Source of the DNA: Nectonema munidae
Lineage: Eukaryota; Nematomorpha; Nectonematoida; Nectonematidae
Direction of reading: 5' to 3'
Assembly: GCA_030549495.1 (NCBI GenBank)
Contig: JAUIRK010000710.1
Coordinates: 293,839 to 357,838, forward strand
Length of the DNA: 64,000 nt
Within the stretch, counting starts at the first letter, position 1; each line of letters begins with the position of its first letter. This document shows, piece after piece, positions 43,071-55,799 of this stretch. The notes beneath the pieces are model-generated. The model saw nothing but the letters and a program-made list of their open reading frames with translations. It was not told the origin of the DNA and searched no databases. The position numbers and the translations under genes were made by a program.

Positions 43071-45102
43071 ATGATAAGCGAAAACAAAAGAGCTTTGCTA
43101 CTTCCCAAAAAATTTATGTACTCGAATAAAACCTGAGTGCGAATCCTGACAGTGGCCAGTCTTTTTAGAATATCATATTATATAAAGGGATTCCCAAAGG
43201 CTTTTAACTCAAATTGTTTTGTAGCGCCTAAAATAATAATCATGGGCGGGGGTGTACGCTAAAATCTATGCTTTTTTAATCAAGAGAGCATTTCCACAAA
43301 AATGGAAAAGTCAAGGTAAAGGAATGGAGTTCCTGGCAAGTAGGCAAACATGCACCTGTTAGCTGGATATTGCTCTGTATTTTGAAATAGCTTGTGACTT
43401 TTTGCTCTTTAAAAGTAAAATTATTGTCAATTAAAAGAACAGAAGACAAAGTCTTTTTATGTTAAAGCAGATACAGAAATTTAAATAGAATCTCGCTAAG
43501 TAAAAGCGAAATTAAAACAAAAAAGCTAAAAGAAACCCGAAATGATCAAAAATTTAACAAATTAAGAAATCATCTAAAGAAGTGTGTTAGGTAGTGACGT
43601 ATTTTAGAGAAATCAATCAATCAATCAATCAATAAATGGGCCACTCCTGTATAAAAATAAAAAATATTTTCATGCAAAGACTGACTTGGTGAATCGCTGA
43701 AAAGTTTGAAATATTGTTATATTTTTAACATCTCAAATGTTTGGAATAAATTATGTATGAAGGAAAAAAGATCAAGTGATACTACCACATACTGTATTTT
43801 GGGAAAAAGGGAGTATCTAAAAAAGTTGAAATTTGGCGTCAATGTGTGAAGCTCTAAAGTCTAAGGGTGTAGAGGTAGCCAGCAGGATCATTGACTGTGT
43901 GGTTAACTGTTTCAAGTTAAACACACAAAAATAATTAATCAAATGGGTGGGCTATCTAAGTGGAATTATTAACAAGATTACTTCAACGTGTTTGCCAGCA
44001 CTGCGTCTTCAGCTTGTAGACTAGTGAGAACCGAGGAATTACACCAAGCGCACGTGAGATGAGTTATTTAGCAAATATTTGTGATGTAGCAATTGGATCA
44101 GTATAGACTTTTTTTTATTGTTCCCCGATTTTATCAGCCGAACCAATAGATAAATTAAAGTTTATACTAGAGGTATAAAGAACCTTTGTATTTTATGCAT
44201 AGCGCTTTGTACATATAATAGCATTTCAATGAAAGCTGCTTTTTGCTCAAATTTGATGTAAAAAATATACTAAATTTATAAGTGGAGCTAGCGGATCGTT
44301 CACAAATAACTTTCTTCATTTTGACCCCTTTTTGAATATCCATATTTCTACTTTACAACATGGTATGCTAATTTTGTATTACCTTCCCCCTAGTTTTAGT
44401 TGAGATTTAGTTGTGATGGAGAAGTTTCTTCTCCTATAAGAAACAAATTAGATGAAAGCGCGGGAAAAAAGCTCCTATTTTACACTAAAATTTAATATCC
44501 AATTTTACACATTGAAGTTTTTTACTACTTTATTGTGATGTTTAAAAGCTATTAATATAAAATAATTTTAACATTTATATACCTATAATATTCTTAGTAT
44601 CGGAATCGGTGAGAAAAATTGAGATCGATACATCACAAGCAAATATGATTAGGGAAACTAAGCATCGGTGATTGCACAGATTTATCATTCGAATGTGTTT
44701 GAATTTCTCTTCAGCAAAACAACTTCACAGAATTCAGATTAATAAATAATTTTCAATGTAGAATGAAGATTTGTTCAAGAAAATGTCCGCCGAAAACGGA
44801 GACTAAGATGCGGAATATGGAGAGCGAATAACATTGTGCAGATTTTTTCCTTTGGTTTGGTTGGGATAGTGTCATTCACGAACATAAGTTCCCTAATAAA
44901 CGAGTGGAGTCGGAGTCTGCGTTATTTTTAGAATTCAACGAATTCTTAAAACGAGGAACACATGATACTCCCAATTATAAAGGGACAACATTTGAAACAA
45001 TTTTTTTATCCCTACTAAACTTATAAAAAAAAGTTCAAGGAAAGAATAAAGAGGAAAAATTTCAAAAAGGGTAAAAAAAGAATAAAAAAGAATAAAAAAA
45101 AC
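43071..45102. other. No gene recognised
   Basis: AT-rich; an (AATC)n microsatellite lies at 43611-43634. If the CWC15 exon belongs to a gene, its downstream exons should lie here or beyond, but none was recognised. Confidence 0.45.
43611..43634. repeat. (AATC)n microsatellite
   Basis: Six perfect AATC/TCAA units. Confidence 0.9.
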
Positions 45103-45243
45103 TTTTTTTGCTTTGTCCGCTGCTCTTTCTTTTTTGATTTTCTCAAGCTCCAGCATCAACTCCGCCATATCTTCTTCATCATCATCATCGTCATCCTCTT
45201 CAGCATTGATGTCCTCTTCATCGTCATCGCCCGTTTTCAAACG
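45103..45243 (-). CDS. CWC15: Probable exon of spliceosome protein CWC15
   Basis: Forty-seven codons, phase 0 at both ends. The acceptor is TTTGTATTTTTTAAG before 45243 and the donor is GT at 45102-45101, after AAAAAAA. The peptide begins RLKTGDDDEEDIN, has an acidic stretch (EEDDDDDDEED), and ends with MAELMLELEKIKKERAADKA, close to the family's acidic block followed by ALLAELEKIKKERAEEQA in CWC15 (Cwf15), a component of the Prp19-associated catalytic spliceosome. The N-terminal and C-terminal parts (family end ILSGNPLLN) were not found within several kilobases on either side. It is either one exon of a long-intron gene or an isolated fragment. Confidence 0.62.
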
Positions 45244-45559
45244 CTTAAAAAATACAAATAAATTTGAAAGAACGCAGATTCATGAAATCATCGCCTTCAA
45301 ATCGAATATGCTGCACTTCCTTGAAAAAGCAAAAGTCTTTGTTTTGAATGAAAGCAAGACTCAAAACAAAATTTGAAGGATGGAGAAGTCGAGCCCCCGG
45401 TATCAAAGAAACACGCCATGAAGTGTGGTATATTACTATTAGGTGTGCCTAAGCGAAAATTGTAGTTAGTGTTCGTTAATACTTTTGATAAATTCAAGCA
45501 ATTAATGAGCATTTTTTTAATTCATAAACATTTCATCACAAATTTTAAAACATTTCTAG

Positions 45560-47200
45560 AGCAACAATCCCCCCTACTCCTCTCACATTGATATGACGAT
45601 TGCTTCTCTTGACACCCTCAATATTATATCAAACTTATGCATCTCCGACATTAGCTCTGACTCTGATCTCTTATTCATAGCCCTTCAATTAAGCAACTAT
45701 CCCTCCCCAATCAAAACTTAGCTTAGCGCCAAAAGGCAAAACCCAACACACTGACTCCATTATCTCCTCAACATCTTCCAATCCTTTCCCAAAAAGAAAA
45801 CACGCCTTCTTTTGGATTAAAACAAAAACTACATCGGGAACGAAAAGCTTTCACTATACCTAAAATCTACCAATATTTCAACAACAAACAATTATTCTCT
45901 TGAAAGAAATTCTAAAAAACTAAACACAGCCTTTCATGTTTTCTTCCTTCTACACTAACTTCGAACCACCTTTCTTAAGCACAGTATTCCTTACAGACTC
46001 AATTTTTTCTTATCCTCTTCCGTGATCCCTTAATACGCGAAAAAAGGTAAACAATTAATAAATAACATCATAAGGCACTTTTTCCTAAAATTATAGCATA
46101 TGGATCGTTCACAAATGTCAAACAAACCTCATGAGCGGAAAAAGTTGACAATAGGAAATATTTAATAAGAGAAGATATAGCAAAAAGTGAACAAGAGAGG
46201 GAGGAGGTCCAAACACAGTCAACTCGCTAAAAACAGACTTAATCTTTTAGTTTCGACAATATCAAATAAAGACGCATAAAAAAGTGCTAAATTTGATTCA
46301 CGAACTTCTACTACACATCTTCAACGCTTGTTTGAAATACTCACACGTTCCAAACATTGGGAAAACGGGAAAAATAATTCATATACCTAAACCCAATAGA
46401 AATCATTACTTTAAAATTGGCCCCAATGCTTCCTACTCTCAAGACTCACCAAATACCTTAAAGCCTCCATAGCTTCATACAAAACTTAAACCTCTATCTT
46501 TCTTGAGAATAAAAACTTCATCAACACACCCTAGAAGAGGGCTATCATTCTGGCACTCATGCTAAAAATGTTTCCTGCATTCTTCATTCAATTGATCAAT
46601 TCGTATCTCCATCATGCTTCACCAACCAATATCCCTCAGCAACGATCAACTAACACTTTTTAAAGCATAAGATGGTAGCATCTCTGATATTCTCTGAATG
46701 GATCCACTGATAGAATTTATTAGTACACACTCTAACTTCTCCCAAGGCTATTATGATGATATTCCGTCAGTAGCAATTCATAAAAAAACAAACATGATTG
46801 AAGCTTCTTCTCTCCTAACGCAAATTTGAGATCATGCGCAACTATTTAAAATCCCCTTTATATATCCCCCAAATCCAAAAATTATTAAAATGCCCTAACA
46901 TTATTATCACAGAGTACATCAGAGACGCTCAAAATTATTCTACTCATCACATGCAGACGAGCGAGGAGAAGATCTCAGACAATGTGATTAGCAACACTGA
47001 CACCCCCACGAGGCTCTACACACAACACGCAGACACCCAATGCATCACATCTCATCACCAAAATATCATGGACAACCTTGGAATTTTTAGCATTATTTAC
47101 ATCAAACAACCAAAACAGCACACATTCAGAACTTTCACCAACTACAACAAAGCCAAATGCCTCTAATACACATCGAAAATAAATTAGCAACCCGGCATTA
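45560..47200 (+). pseudogene. G-poor LINE remnant with reverse transcriptase traces
   Basis: Forward-strand composition (C, A and T rich, very little G) matches the LINEs at 16.1-19.8 kb. Near 46284-46472 a frame reads LNLIHELLLHIFNACLKYSH and KIIHIPKPNRNHYFKIGP, recalling the start of the RT palm where P..W....V..I.K..K......YRPI is conserved. Other traces follow to 46620. ORF 46834-47166 is open but carries no motif. Further decayed sequence of this style runs to about 47900. Heavily broken. Confidence 0.5.
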
Positions 47201-47944
47201 TTCAAATTATCCTCGATTAAAGAAGAGTCATTCCATATGCTTATAAAAATAAAACTATATTTTTCATTATTTAAATAGTACTTAAAAAACTTGACTCTGA
47301 CTGTTAAATTTTATTAGATACAGACTTCAGCTCCTATCCTTTTAATACCTCCGACTCCACTAACTCCCAACCCCGTAACCCTACTAAAAACTCTTTAGTC
47401 GACAATCTAGTAATAACAACTCGTTATCTCTTCCGAGACCATCACATCACTTCTTTGTCTTTACAAACGTTCCTATCAACAATCGATACCTCTTGAAATT
47501 TGGAATGACAAATATAAAGCACAACATCCTCACAGTAAATATTCACGATATGCATATCTCTCGTCAAAAACAAATTTGTACTATCACGATCTACCATAAC
47601 CTGGATATCAAACTACTGTCAGGCCAGAATCGAGCTACACCGCATCAAGGCATGTCATAGCTATTTGGCGTTGTGGCGCGCAACGATCTTAAAACTCCTT
47701 TCCATCTTATCTTCTCCAAAATTTTCAACTTAAATTTTTTCTTCGCTCTTCACCCATTCTCCTGAACATTCTGGCAAATTTAATACCGCATACAGAAACC
47801 ATCTTGAACAACTCAAATTGAAGAATTAAATTTCAGACTCCTAAAATTTAAACTGAACTTTTATTCAATATTCAATCCTATTACTCCTGCAACTATACTG
47901 AAACCATAACATACCTACCTATAATAAATGATTTATTAAAAAAG

Positions 47945-48360
47945 TGGTCCTACAAGGTTATCAACGCCAATGAACATGGAACAAAACCGAAAGGCATACC
48001 ACACAACATCTCGTAGACATTTGCAAATACACCAGATTAACTGTCACAAACTTGCTTAGAGAATGTCAACCCCCTATTCATAGAAGAGAATAGTCAGCAA
48101 CCCTTAAATCTGAGGACGGTATCACCGAATTATTATATTTTTAGAATAAATAAAAGAAAGCTCTAACATAAAAAATATAGATAATTTTTCGTTTTTCTAT
48201 TAAAAAATTAATCTATCAATTAAGTTTAACTCAAACTCAAATATTATCTTAAGTACAAAAATATTTAAAATTTGGATACAAATAATAGTTCATCATAATT
48301 TAAAAAAATGAAAAATAGTTATGCTACATGATAACAATGACGTCAGTCAATACTACTAAC
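47945..48360 (+). repeat. Interspersed repeat of unknown class, copy 2
   Basis: Counterpart of 42605-43070, same orientation, with small indels. It keeps the ACTGTCACAAACTTGCT and TAGTCAGCAACCCTTAAATC blocks and ends its first part at AGAATAAATAA. Confidence 0.7.
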
Positions 48361-49054
48361 ATAAATTTAAAATATTTTAATAAAAGTAAATTTAATATAT
48401 ACACAAATTTAAAATAATGTATGAAATACGCTTTGAGATAGATTGCTCCTATCTAAGTACAAGAGCTCAGAAGCTTTCTTGTTCAAAATTGGAGAACTGT
48501 CATTATAATCTAAAAAATAATTCGAATTTATATATTTTTAAAAATATATCAAAATTAACCTCTTCCTGAATAATTTGATTTATCATTTTTTGGCCTTAAT
48601 TTCCTTTCTTTTTGATCCAGCTCATATAAATAATTTTTCTGTTTAATTTCTTCAGGATGAGCTTGACCTGTTTGCCTACATAGGAAAGAATCTAAATATA
48701 TATGATTTTGAAAAATAATAAAAATAGTTACCTATATTTTAATTTAGTATGGCTTGGTAAGTCTCGGCTAGATTGCTGCTTTGATAGCTTTGAAAGATCA
48801 TTTTCCCCTCCTCTAGCTGGTTCAAATGTAGGTCTTGCAGCAGAAGTCATTAAATTAATGAAATAGTTTATGAATCCATTAAAATTTAAAATGATAACAA
48901 ATTATCCTAAAAAAATAAAATTTAGGACAAAAAAAGATGCGAATAAAATTTTTATAAAAGTAAATTGGTCATTTAAATAATTAAAAAAATGATAATTGAA
49001 GAAAAATTAACTCATTTATGAATTAAAATAATAAATGTTGAAAGGAAGGATCTA
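48361..49054. other. No gene recognised
   Basis: AT-rich sequence before the inverted-repeat element at 49055. Confidence 0.4.
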
Positions 49055-49342
49055 GACTTTATTAAGGCAAAAAAGATAAATATACGTGATCAATATTATA
49101 AACTAATTTCTTTTATCCCTAATTCCCTCTAATTAGATCTAAATTTAAACGATACAAATCTTTTCTAAACCTCTATGCACAAGGAACTAACACTCCTTTT
49201 ACAGCCCATTGCGAATCTCTATCATTTCATTTACTTAAACCTTCAAAATATCCACTCCTCAACCTGATCCTGAATAAGAGCATGCGCTCAAAATGTTGAT
49301 CACGTATATTTATTAATTATATTTTTGCCTTAATAAATTCGG
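49055..49342. mobile_element. Inverted-repeat element of about 290 bp
   Basis: TTTATTAAGGCAAAAA at the left is mirrored by TTTTTGCCTTAATAAA at the right, and AAATATACGTGATCAATATT pairs with AATGTTGATCACGTATATTT. The interior (about 49105-49275) is C-rich like the nearby LINEs. Target duplication is not clear. Confidence 0.78.
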
Positions 49343-49454
49343 GACTCTTTTTCACTTTTATTATTTAATTGATAATGAAAATCTGTATTGCTTTATTTCA
49401 TATATTTATGTAGGATTAATTAATGGTAAATAAATATTTTGGTTTGAAACCTTA

Positions 49455-49690
49455 CATATCTTACCTACAACCTTACATATCTTAGCTCGCTTTTTACTTA
49501 TTGGTTATAATGCATGCTTAGAATTTGGAATTTATCCAGAAGTCTTTAAATTTAATAAGGTTGTCCCTGTCTTTAAAAAAGAAGATAAATATCAAGTTAA
49601 AAATTATAGGCCCATAAATTTGATCACAACACTTAGTAAAATTTCTGAAATTCTATTATTTGATCAAATTTCCTAATACTTGAAGGATAT
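49455..49690 (+). pseudogene. LINE reverse transcriptase fragment
   Basis: One frame reads ACLEFGIYPEVFKFNKVVPV, then FKKEDKYQVKNYRPINLITT and LSKISEILLFDQI, the well-conserved first RT block (P..W....V.PIFKK.D....NYRPISL....K..E). A stop follows, and similarity ends at about 49690 where a reverse-strand LINE begins. It is nearer the CR1/L2/Jockey style than the G-poor LINE. Confidence 0.82.
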
Positions 49691-51240
49691 TTTTAGCGAG
49701 GTAGCGGTGAAGTTCAGGATGTTAAAAAGTGAGGCGATATTCTGGAGGTTTTCGTGTTGTGTGTTTGCTGAGAAAGAAAAGAGATCGTTGGAGTAGCACT
49801 GGGAAAGGTGAGATTTGGACTTGAGGAGATCTAGAAGAGGATTGATTGAGCCAGAGGATGTCAGAGAGGCAACCTCTTTGGTGAGTGGAGAGAGAGAGTG
49901 TATGAACTGCGCGGATGGATTTTTCTCGGAAGATTAAGCAGCGGTTTTGTAGGTAGTTGCTGATTAACTTGATTATGTAGAGTGGGTATTTTTTGAGATG
50001 CATGTTGAGGATGATGGCGGGGTGTCAGGCGCTGTTGAATGCGTTATCGATGTCGAGGAAAAGGACTGATGCGGTCTTTTGTGATGCTATGGAGTGTTCT
50101 AAATACTCGATCAGTTTGGAGAGAGCTGACTCAGTATTCCTGTGGGGGAAATATGCAAACTGGGATGGGTGTATGAGGTTGTTTTGTCATATATAATGAA
50201 TCAGCCTTTTGCGGATTACTTTTTCTAATAGCTTGCCTAAAACAGGGAGGATAGTGATTGGTCGCCAGTTTTTTTTAGATTTGAGGGTTCTTTGTGAGGT
50301 TTAGGCAGAAAGATGAGTTTGCCTATTTTCCATATTGATGGAAAAAAGGAGTTTGATAAGCATGCGTTGTATATGTGGAGTAAATGAGTATGTAAAAGTT
50401 GAAATGATTTTTTAATGTGGGTTACGGTGATAGTGTCGTGGCTGGGAGCTGATTTTGGTCTGAGTGAGTTTACCGCCTGAGATAACTCTCTTAGTGTGAT
50501 GGGAGGGAAATAGGAAGGGTTTGGCGATGATGTTAGTCTTTTAAAATGTAAGCGTTGGGCAGCATATTATGGAACATCAGTGTGGGGATTGTCGGCGGGA
50601 AAAATAGACGAGAGAAAAGGCGTGTTTATGAGGATTGTGTTAGTGTCTGTGTGGGAAAGAATTTGATAGAGATTCGAAAGATGTTTTTTTACCTTCGTGA
50701 GTGTGTTGTTTATGGGCCAGGGGTCGGACGATGAATTGGAAGTGAAATTGATCCAAGCATCTCGTTTCGCTTTTTTAGGGAGCGAAGGTAGAGATGTCGG
50801 TTACTTGAGTATAGAGAAATGTTATAGGAAGAGGGATTCTTTCTTAAATTTTTTAGAGCGTGACGCAAGATTTTCTTTTGTTGGTTTAAGGCTGGGGTCC
50901 AGAAGTAGGCATGTTTCCTTCTGGGAAAGGGGTTAGAAGGTGTCATGGCACCAGAAAGTGTGTTATTGATTTTGAGAGCAGCAGCTTCTATCTCAGTGTT
51001 TGTTGATAGCGTGTGTATGGATTCAGGTAACTGGGTTACAAGTGTTCGCAAAAATGTGCACCAGTGAGTGTGATTTGCAGATGTTGTTAGCGCGCGCGTA
51101 TGGAAAATTAGGGTGAAATCAATCTGGAAAGTGATTTAGTGGTGATCAGATGCGGATGGTTGGTCGGAGATGGTCCAGTTAAAAATGAGATTGTGTGTGT
51201 TTGGTGACGCTAGAATGATGTCGATGTGAGAGGAAAATTT
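49690..51240 (-). pseudogene. LINE ORF2: endonuclease end, linker and RT start
   Basis: Reverse strand, 5' to 3': SHIDIILASPNTHNLIFNW and SASDHH near 51230-51130 (endonuclease end with SDH); ORF 50710-51051 with KHAYFWTPALNQQKKILRHA and NLRKNPSSYNISLYSSNRHL (linker); then after many stops DRVFRTLHSI and SPFLDIDNAFNSA near 50060, the RT D..KAFD block, with ORF 49722-50003 carrying ISNYLQNRCLIF. On the coding strand it is G-poor, like the LINEs at 16-19 kb. It meets the forward RT fragment tail to tail at 49690. Confidence 0.75.
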
Positions 51241-53152
51241 TTATTCAGTTAAAAACTCAAGATCTTTTTTCGGACTATGTTTATGTAATATGTGTTATTT
51301 CTTTTTTGATATAAGAATAAAATATGTTATGATGAGATGATATTTTTAGAATAATATAAGGGATTGCATGGTTTAATATTATTTTTGTTAAAATATCTCT
51401 AGATCCCCGATCTTAGCATTAAAATATTAATGATGATTTTGTAGTTGGCGTTTTGAATTTTATTTGTTTGTTGGTTTTCGTGAAATATTGAAACTTATTG
51501 TAAAATAATCAATTCGTTATCAATTTTTTCTTTTATCAAATGAAATAATTATTTTAAAAAGTAAAATTTTTTTAAGATAATAATTTTAATTTTTTTATTT
51601 ACCATTCTTATTTTCAATTTATCAAATTTTATTTTAAATTTAGATTTGAGCGGTCCCACTAAAATGAGTAAATATTTTTATCCTATCTATTAACGTTGTA
51701 ATGGCGGAAAATGGAGAATTGAGTAAATTTTTTGAAAAAAATGGCTGATTTTTCAGAATGTTTCAACTAATGGCGATTTTTTTTACTTTTTACTAAGATA
51801 ATTTATTTGGTAATCAAATTTTATTTTCACAACTTATGATAGATTTCTTCCTTACTTTGAATTTATTTAAATTTATGCTTTCAAATATTTAAATAATAAA
51901 AGATGGAAACAGATTTAAACTAATATTTTTAAGTCTCTTGGTGATATAATTCTATTTGCTTTGATTGTTATCATGGGCCTCTGTTTTTTGAAGTATCTTT
52001 TTACTTTATGTTGTGATTCTAACAGTATTTACTCTCAACATGGCATTATTTTTATTCTATCTATTGAGTAACTGAAATTCAAAGGAAAATTTATATCCTG
52101 AAATCATTGATACCTTCTAGTAAAATAGTTTTTATTTAATATTTTCTCTACTGTTTTGCCTGTTCATATAGAATAATTTAAATATACTTTATTAAGACTT
52201 AATTTTTAAAGTGTACCATTCGCTTTATTATGCTTTTATATAAACATTTCAACTATCATGCTTTTTATGTTTTAATATTGTGTAGGGGAGGGCATAGAGA
52301 ACTTTTGAGGAGCAAGTGAGACATGGGTGCTTTGTCTGTTACTATCGTCGGTGCGCTTCTATGTCAACTTTAGATAACGAAGTAAAAAGTAGGCAAATAA
52401 TGACTCCTTAACTGTTATATTTATTTTTCTCTCAACTTGTAAAACATGTTTAAAATTACGATAATCATAATAGAACCGATTTTTTATTTTAAGTTTGTAT
52501 ATGATATGTTTTGTGTATTGTAGAATAAACTTTATGATGCAAATGTAGTTGTGACTGATGGTGAAAAATTGATCCTAGTTTGGTTAGGGTTATTTGGGGC
52601 TTGAGTGATGTAGGGTAGATGCTTGGCATCGATACACAAATGTTTTAATCTTCGGGTTTGGCTCTATATTGAATCTATGTTGGCCTTTTCGATGATCTCA
52701 TTAACTTGATACAGTAGCACTACTTTACTAATCTTAGGACTTAGAAAGAAGTTAGTAAAACTAATTATAGTATCGAACAGTTCAAGTGGCCATTTAATGT
52801 CTTCACGATCTTAGATTGGTGTCTTCATTTCTATACTATCTTGTTACACTTTTACGTTTGACAAAACTCATTCAATATAATTTTCCTTTCAATTTTTACT
52901 CGTTTCTACTCGAAGATATCAATAATTTTCCGTAAAACGTAAAATTCCTAATCGTTATTTACAATAGATTAGGAAACTCCTATCTCAATTTACACTTTAG
53001 TTAACTGAGAATATAAGGAATATTTGTCATATGGACAGAGAGCTGTTGTTAAATTGAGTTACGAAACGGTACATGTGAGTAGGGTGGTCAAAGAGGAAGA
53101 TCAATTATATTGGAAATGTAGGATTGAAAATTGAATTGGTGGGTCTATTTGT
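51241..53152. other. No gene recognised
   Basis: A long AT-rich stretch without recognisable coding, repeat or RNA signal. Confidence 0.5.
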
Positions 53153-53822
53153 TTAACCCTCGCATGACCGTTTAATTTTTACTTCTGAGAAAAGCCATTT
53201 AGGTCCTTGCCGGCCATAGCTATTTCTTTATAGTATTATTATAGTAAAAACTATGAAAATAATATAATTATTAGTAAAAACAATAAAAAACCCAACTTTA
53301 TTTACTTTTACTTTTTTTAAAACTCCACATGTGTTTAAAAATATTTTAACTGATCGATGATTTTAAGGCTGTTTGCACTGTCAATTTAGTCGTTGGAATA
53401 CGTTTGATTCAATTATACTCTTGAACTAATTAACTTCCTTACTTCTCACTGCTGTAGCAGTTTATGTTTTTATTGTATATTTTCATCCGTGTGGAGATAT
53501 AAAACGGAACAAATGCGATGATGTTTATATTCAATCTGATATTGATGATATAACTTTTATGACGTAAAAAATATTGCATTGTGTAATATAGTGGTTCTGA
53601 AACGGTACTCACTGTGTTCAATACAAATAGCACGATCTCTGTACACTTTCATTTATATGAAGATATAAAACGCAATCACTGCATATTCATTTATTTCTTG
53701 ATAATATAAAGCAATATCCAATATCCTATCAATAACCTATCATCGATTTATGTTTGTTGCTGGATCTCACATATTTTATAGGCACACAAGCGGTAAAATT
53801 TATATTGCTTTTCATCTGTCTC

Positions 53823-54041
53823 TCACCACGCCTTGGCTGATTTTTCCTTTTTTTTGTACATCATAGAATAGTTATCTTTTATTATTGCTTCAATTTTCTT
53901 CCTTATTCTTTCACAAACCATAAAGATGCTTTCAAGTTCTTTCGGAAGTTGGAATTGTTTCTTTAGATGGTATTGTATACAATTTTCGTGTTCCAACATC
54001 GAGGGGCAGACCTTCCGCATTAAATATAAGGAACATCTCAT
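53823..54041 (-). CDS. Unassigned reverse-strand 72-aa ORF inside the piggyBac element
   Basis: The frame reads HENCIQYHLKKQFQLPKELE, then VCERIRKKIEAIIKDNYSMM, and ends KKEKSAKAW. It is lysine-rich and helical with no recognised family. It lies opposite to and upstream of the transposase. The neighbouring reverse frame is also locally plausible (MFLIFNAEGLPLDVGTRKLY), so neither is secure. Confidence 0.2.
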   Translation of the reverse strand: MRCSLYLMRKVCPSMLEHENCIQYHLKKQFQLPKELESIFMVCERIRKKIEAIIKDNYSMMYKKKEKSAKAW

Positions 54042-54084
54042 CCTCCTGCTTCAAATTTAGAAGCCAGAGACGAAGTCAACCCGT

Positions 54085-54960
54085 ACAAAATTTGGTCTTT
54101 TTTTTCACTCCTGAACTCCTTCAAGAAGTTTTTATCAAAACACATCAATACCTAAAAAGAAAAATTGAAAGCTCTTCTAATGTTTCTAATCATTTGTTAT
54201 CTATCAGTGAATCTTTTATCATTGACAAATTTTTAGCGTATATAGCATTTCGATATATTATCGGAATTGAATCCGATCAAAAGATACCTATTGAAAAACT
54301 TTACTCTTTTAAAACTGGCTCACTTTTTGTGAAGGCTGCTATCAGTAAAAATAATTTTAAGTTTATCTCAAGGTTTTTCGTTTTGATGATCCTTTTACAA
54401 GAAACATTCAAAGTGATAAAATTGCTTCAGTAATAATTTACAATGATCATTTCCATCAAGTCTTTTCAAAGTAAGCTTGTATTTTTAGTAAAAATCAGTA
54501 AACTATACGAACTAAAACTTTTTTTCAGATACTGGATGCCACAAGATTATGTTTGCGTTGACGAACAACTTTTGAGATTCCGAGGAAATTGTCCAATAAA
54601 GGTGTACGATCCCACTAAGCCTGGTAAATGGGGGATAAAATTTTATCACTCGAATGATGCTAGAACATATTACGTTATATGGCTTGAATTATACGCTTCA
54701 GATCTACATGAAAGATCTTACTTCTCAGGATGCAAAATCGTCAAAAGACTTGTGAATTTATCCAAGGTGCCCAAAGTTACTTGAATAATAAGTAATGACT
54801 TTTTCACGAGTTATGCTTATGGGGTAAGGAGCGCAACTTAACAGTTTTAGGCACAGTGACTTCAAACAAACGGTGTGTTCCTCCAATTTTTAAAACTCAA
54901 CATCTAAAGAGTTTGCGATTGGTAGAGTATGAATCCAGGACTTTGTGGAGATAGAATCTT
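54085..54960 (+). pseudogene. piggyBac transposase, broken
   Basis: FFTPELLQEVFIKTHQYLKR opens the core. FLAYIAFRYIIGIESDQKIP and ISKNNFKFISRFF follow in ORF 54092-54433. After stops, ORF 54443-54784 has YVCVDEQLLRFRGNCPIKVY with the first catalytic aspartate, and PTKPGKWGIKF, a hallmark of the family. Near 54792 SNDFFTSYAYG marks the second aspartate region, then LTVLGTVTSNKRCVPPIFKT. The third aspartate and the cysteine-rich C-terminus were not found. Four or more interruptions. Confidence 0.88.
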
Positions 54961-55010
54961 AATTGAAATTAAGAATGGCAACCGATTATTACATAAACGT
55001 ATTTCAGGGG

Positions 55011-55680
55011 TTTTCAAAAAGTTTGTGAATCATGTGCTATTTATGGACCGATCTACGCTTCCCTACTAGCCATAAAATGGAAGATTGAGGGAGGAAGGAA
55101 GGGCGACCGAAGGTAATTTCAAATCCAACAGTTTTTTGAATTGGTAAAGGACAGGGGGTGGTAATGAAATTGTTATACGTGCGTTACAGGGCTTAATATA
55201 TAATATAGGGGGAGTTGAAATTTCAATAATTTTACATTACGTATTCCCCAAAAATCAAATATGACATCATATCATATCATATCATCTGAACATTATTATT
55301 TATATAAAATTGATAAATCTTTCTTATGATAATGCTATGATTATTTTTTTTGAGGTCCAAAAAAATAAATGCAATATTAGTCTTATGAAATCAAATTTCG
55401 CTCCAGCTGTTAACTCCCTCAATAAAGATGGTTTTTCGCATTGATTGGAAATTTTTGGCCATTTGGAAGAATAGTTTCAATATTGGATGATACTTTACTG
55501 TATAATAAAGATTGAAGTGTTTCAACATTTATTTATATTTTGAAAACAAATAAATTGATTCTGATTTCAAAATTTCCTCTTTTTGATTTTCATGGCATGT
55601 TCTTGATATATTGTGTTTCAAGTACAACAGTATAGTAGATGCATCTTGAGTTTTCTCGATCTGGCACAGCTCAACTCTCA
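55011..55680. other. No gene recognised; (ATATC)n at 55267
   Basis: Includes four or five ATATC units at 55267-55285. No coding recognised. Confidence 0.45.
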
Positions 55681-55799
55681 TTAACTTAGTGCTGGGCAAA
55701 ATTTGTCCGCTCAAGTGCTGGGGGGGGGGGGGCGTAAAGTCCCCCCCTATTTTTCTCAGATATTAATAAATTTTTATAAATATTTTTGATGTAACATAT

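Larger units (their letters stand above)
53153..55010 (+). mobile_element. piggyBac element, left end and transposase
   Basis: TTAA at 53153-53156 followed by CCCTCGCATGACCGTT is a piggyBac-type terminus. Transposase coding on the same strand runs from 54085 to about 54960. No right terminus was recognised; similarity fades near 55010. Confidence 0.72.

Noticed and set aside
44287-44305. GGATCGTTCACAAAT, and a similar sequence at 46103
   Set aside because: Resembles the end of the MITE at 18138, but no matching inverted end or target duplication was found.
45113-45376. Poly-serine forward ORF
   Set aside because: It is the opposite strand of the acidic CWC15-like exon; GAT/GAA repeats read backward as TCA/TCC.
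46975-47205. 76-aa reverse ORF
   Set aside because: Antisense of the G-poor LINE remnant; valine/cysteine-rich because of strand composition.
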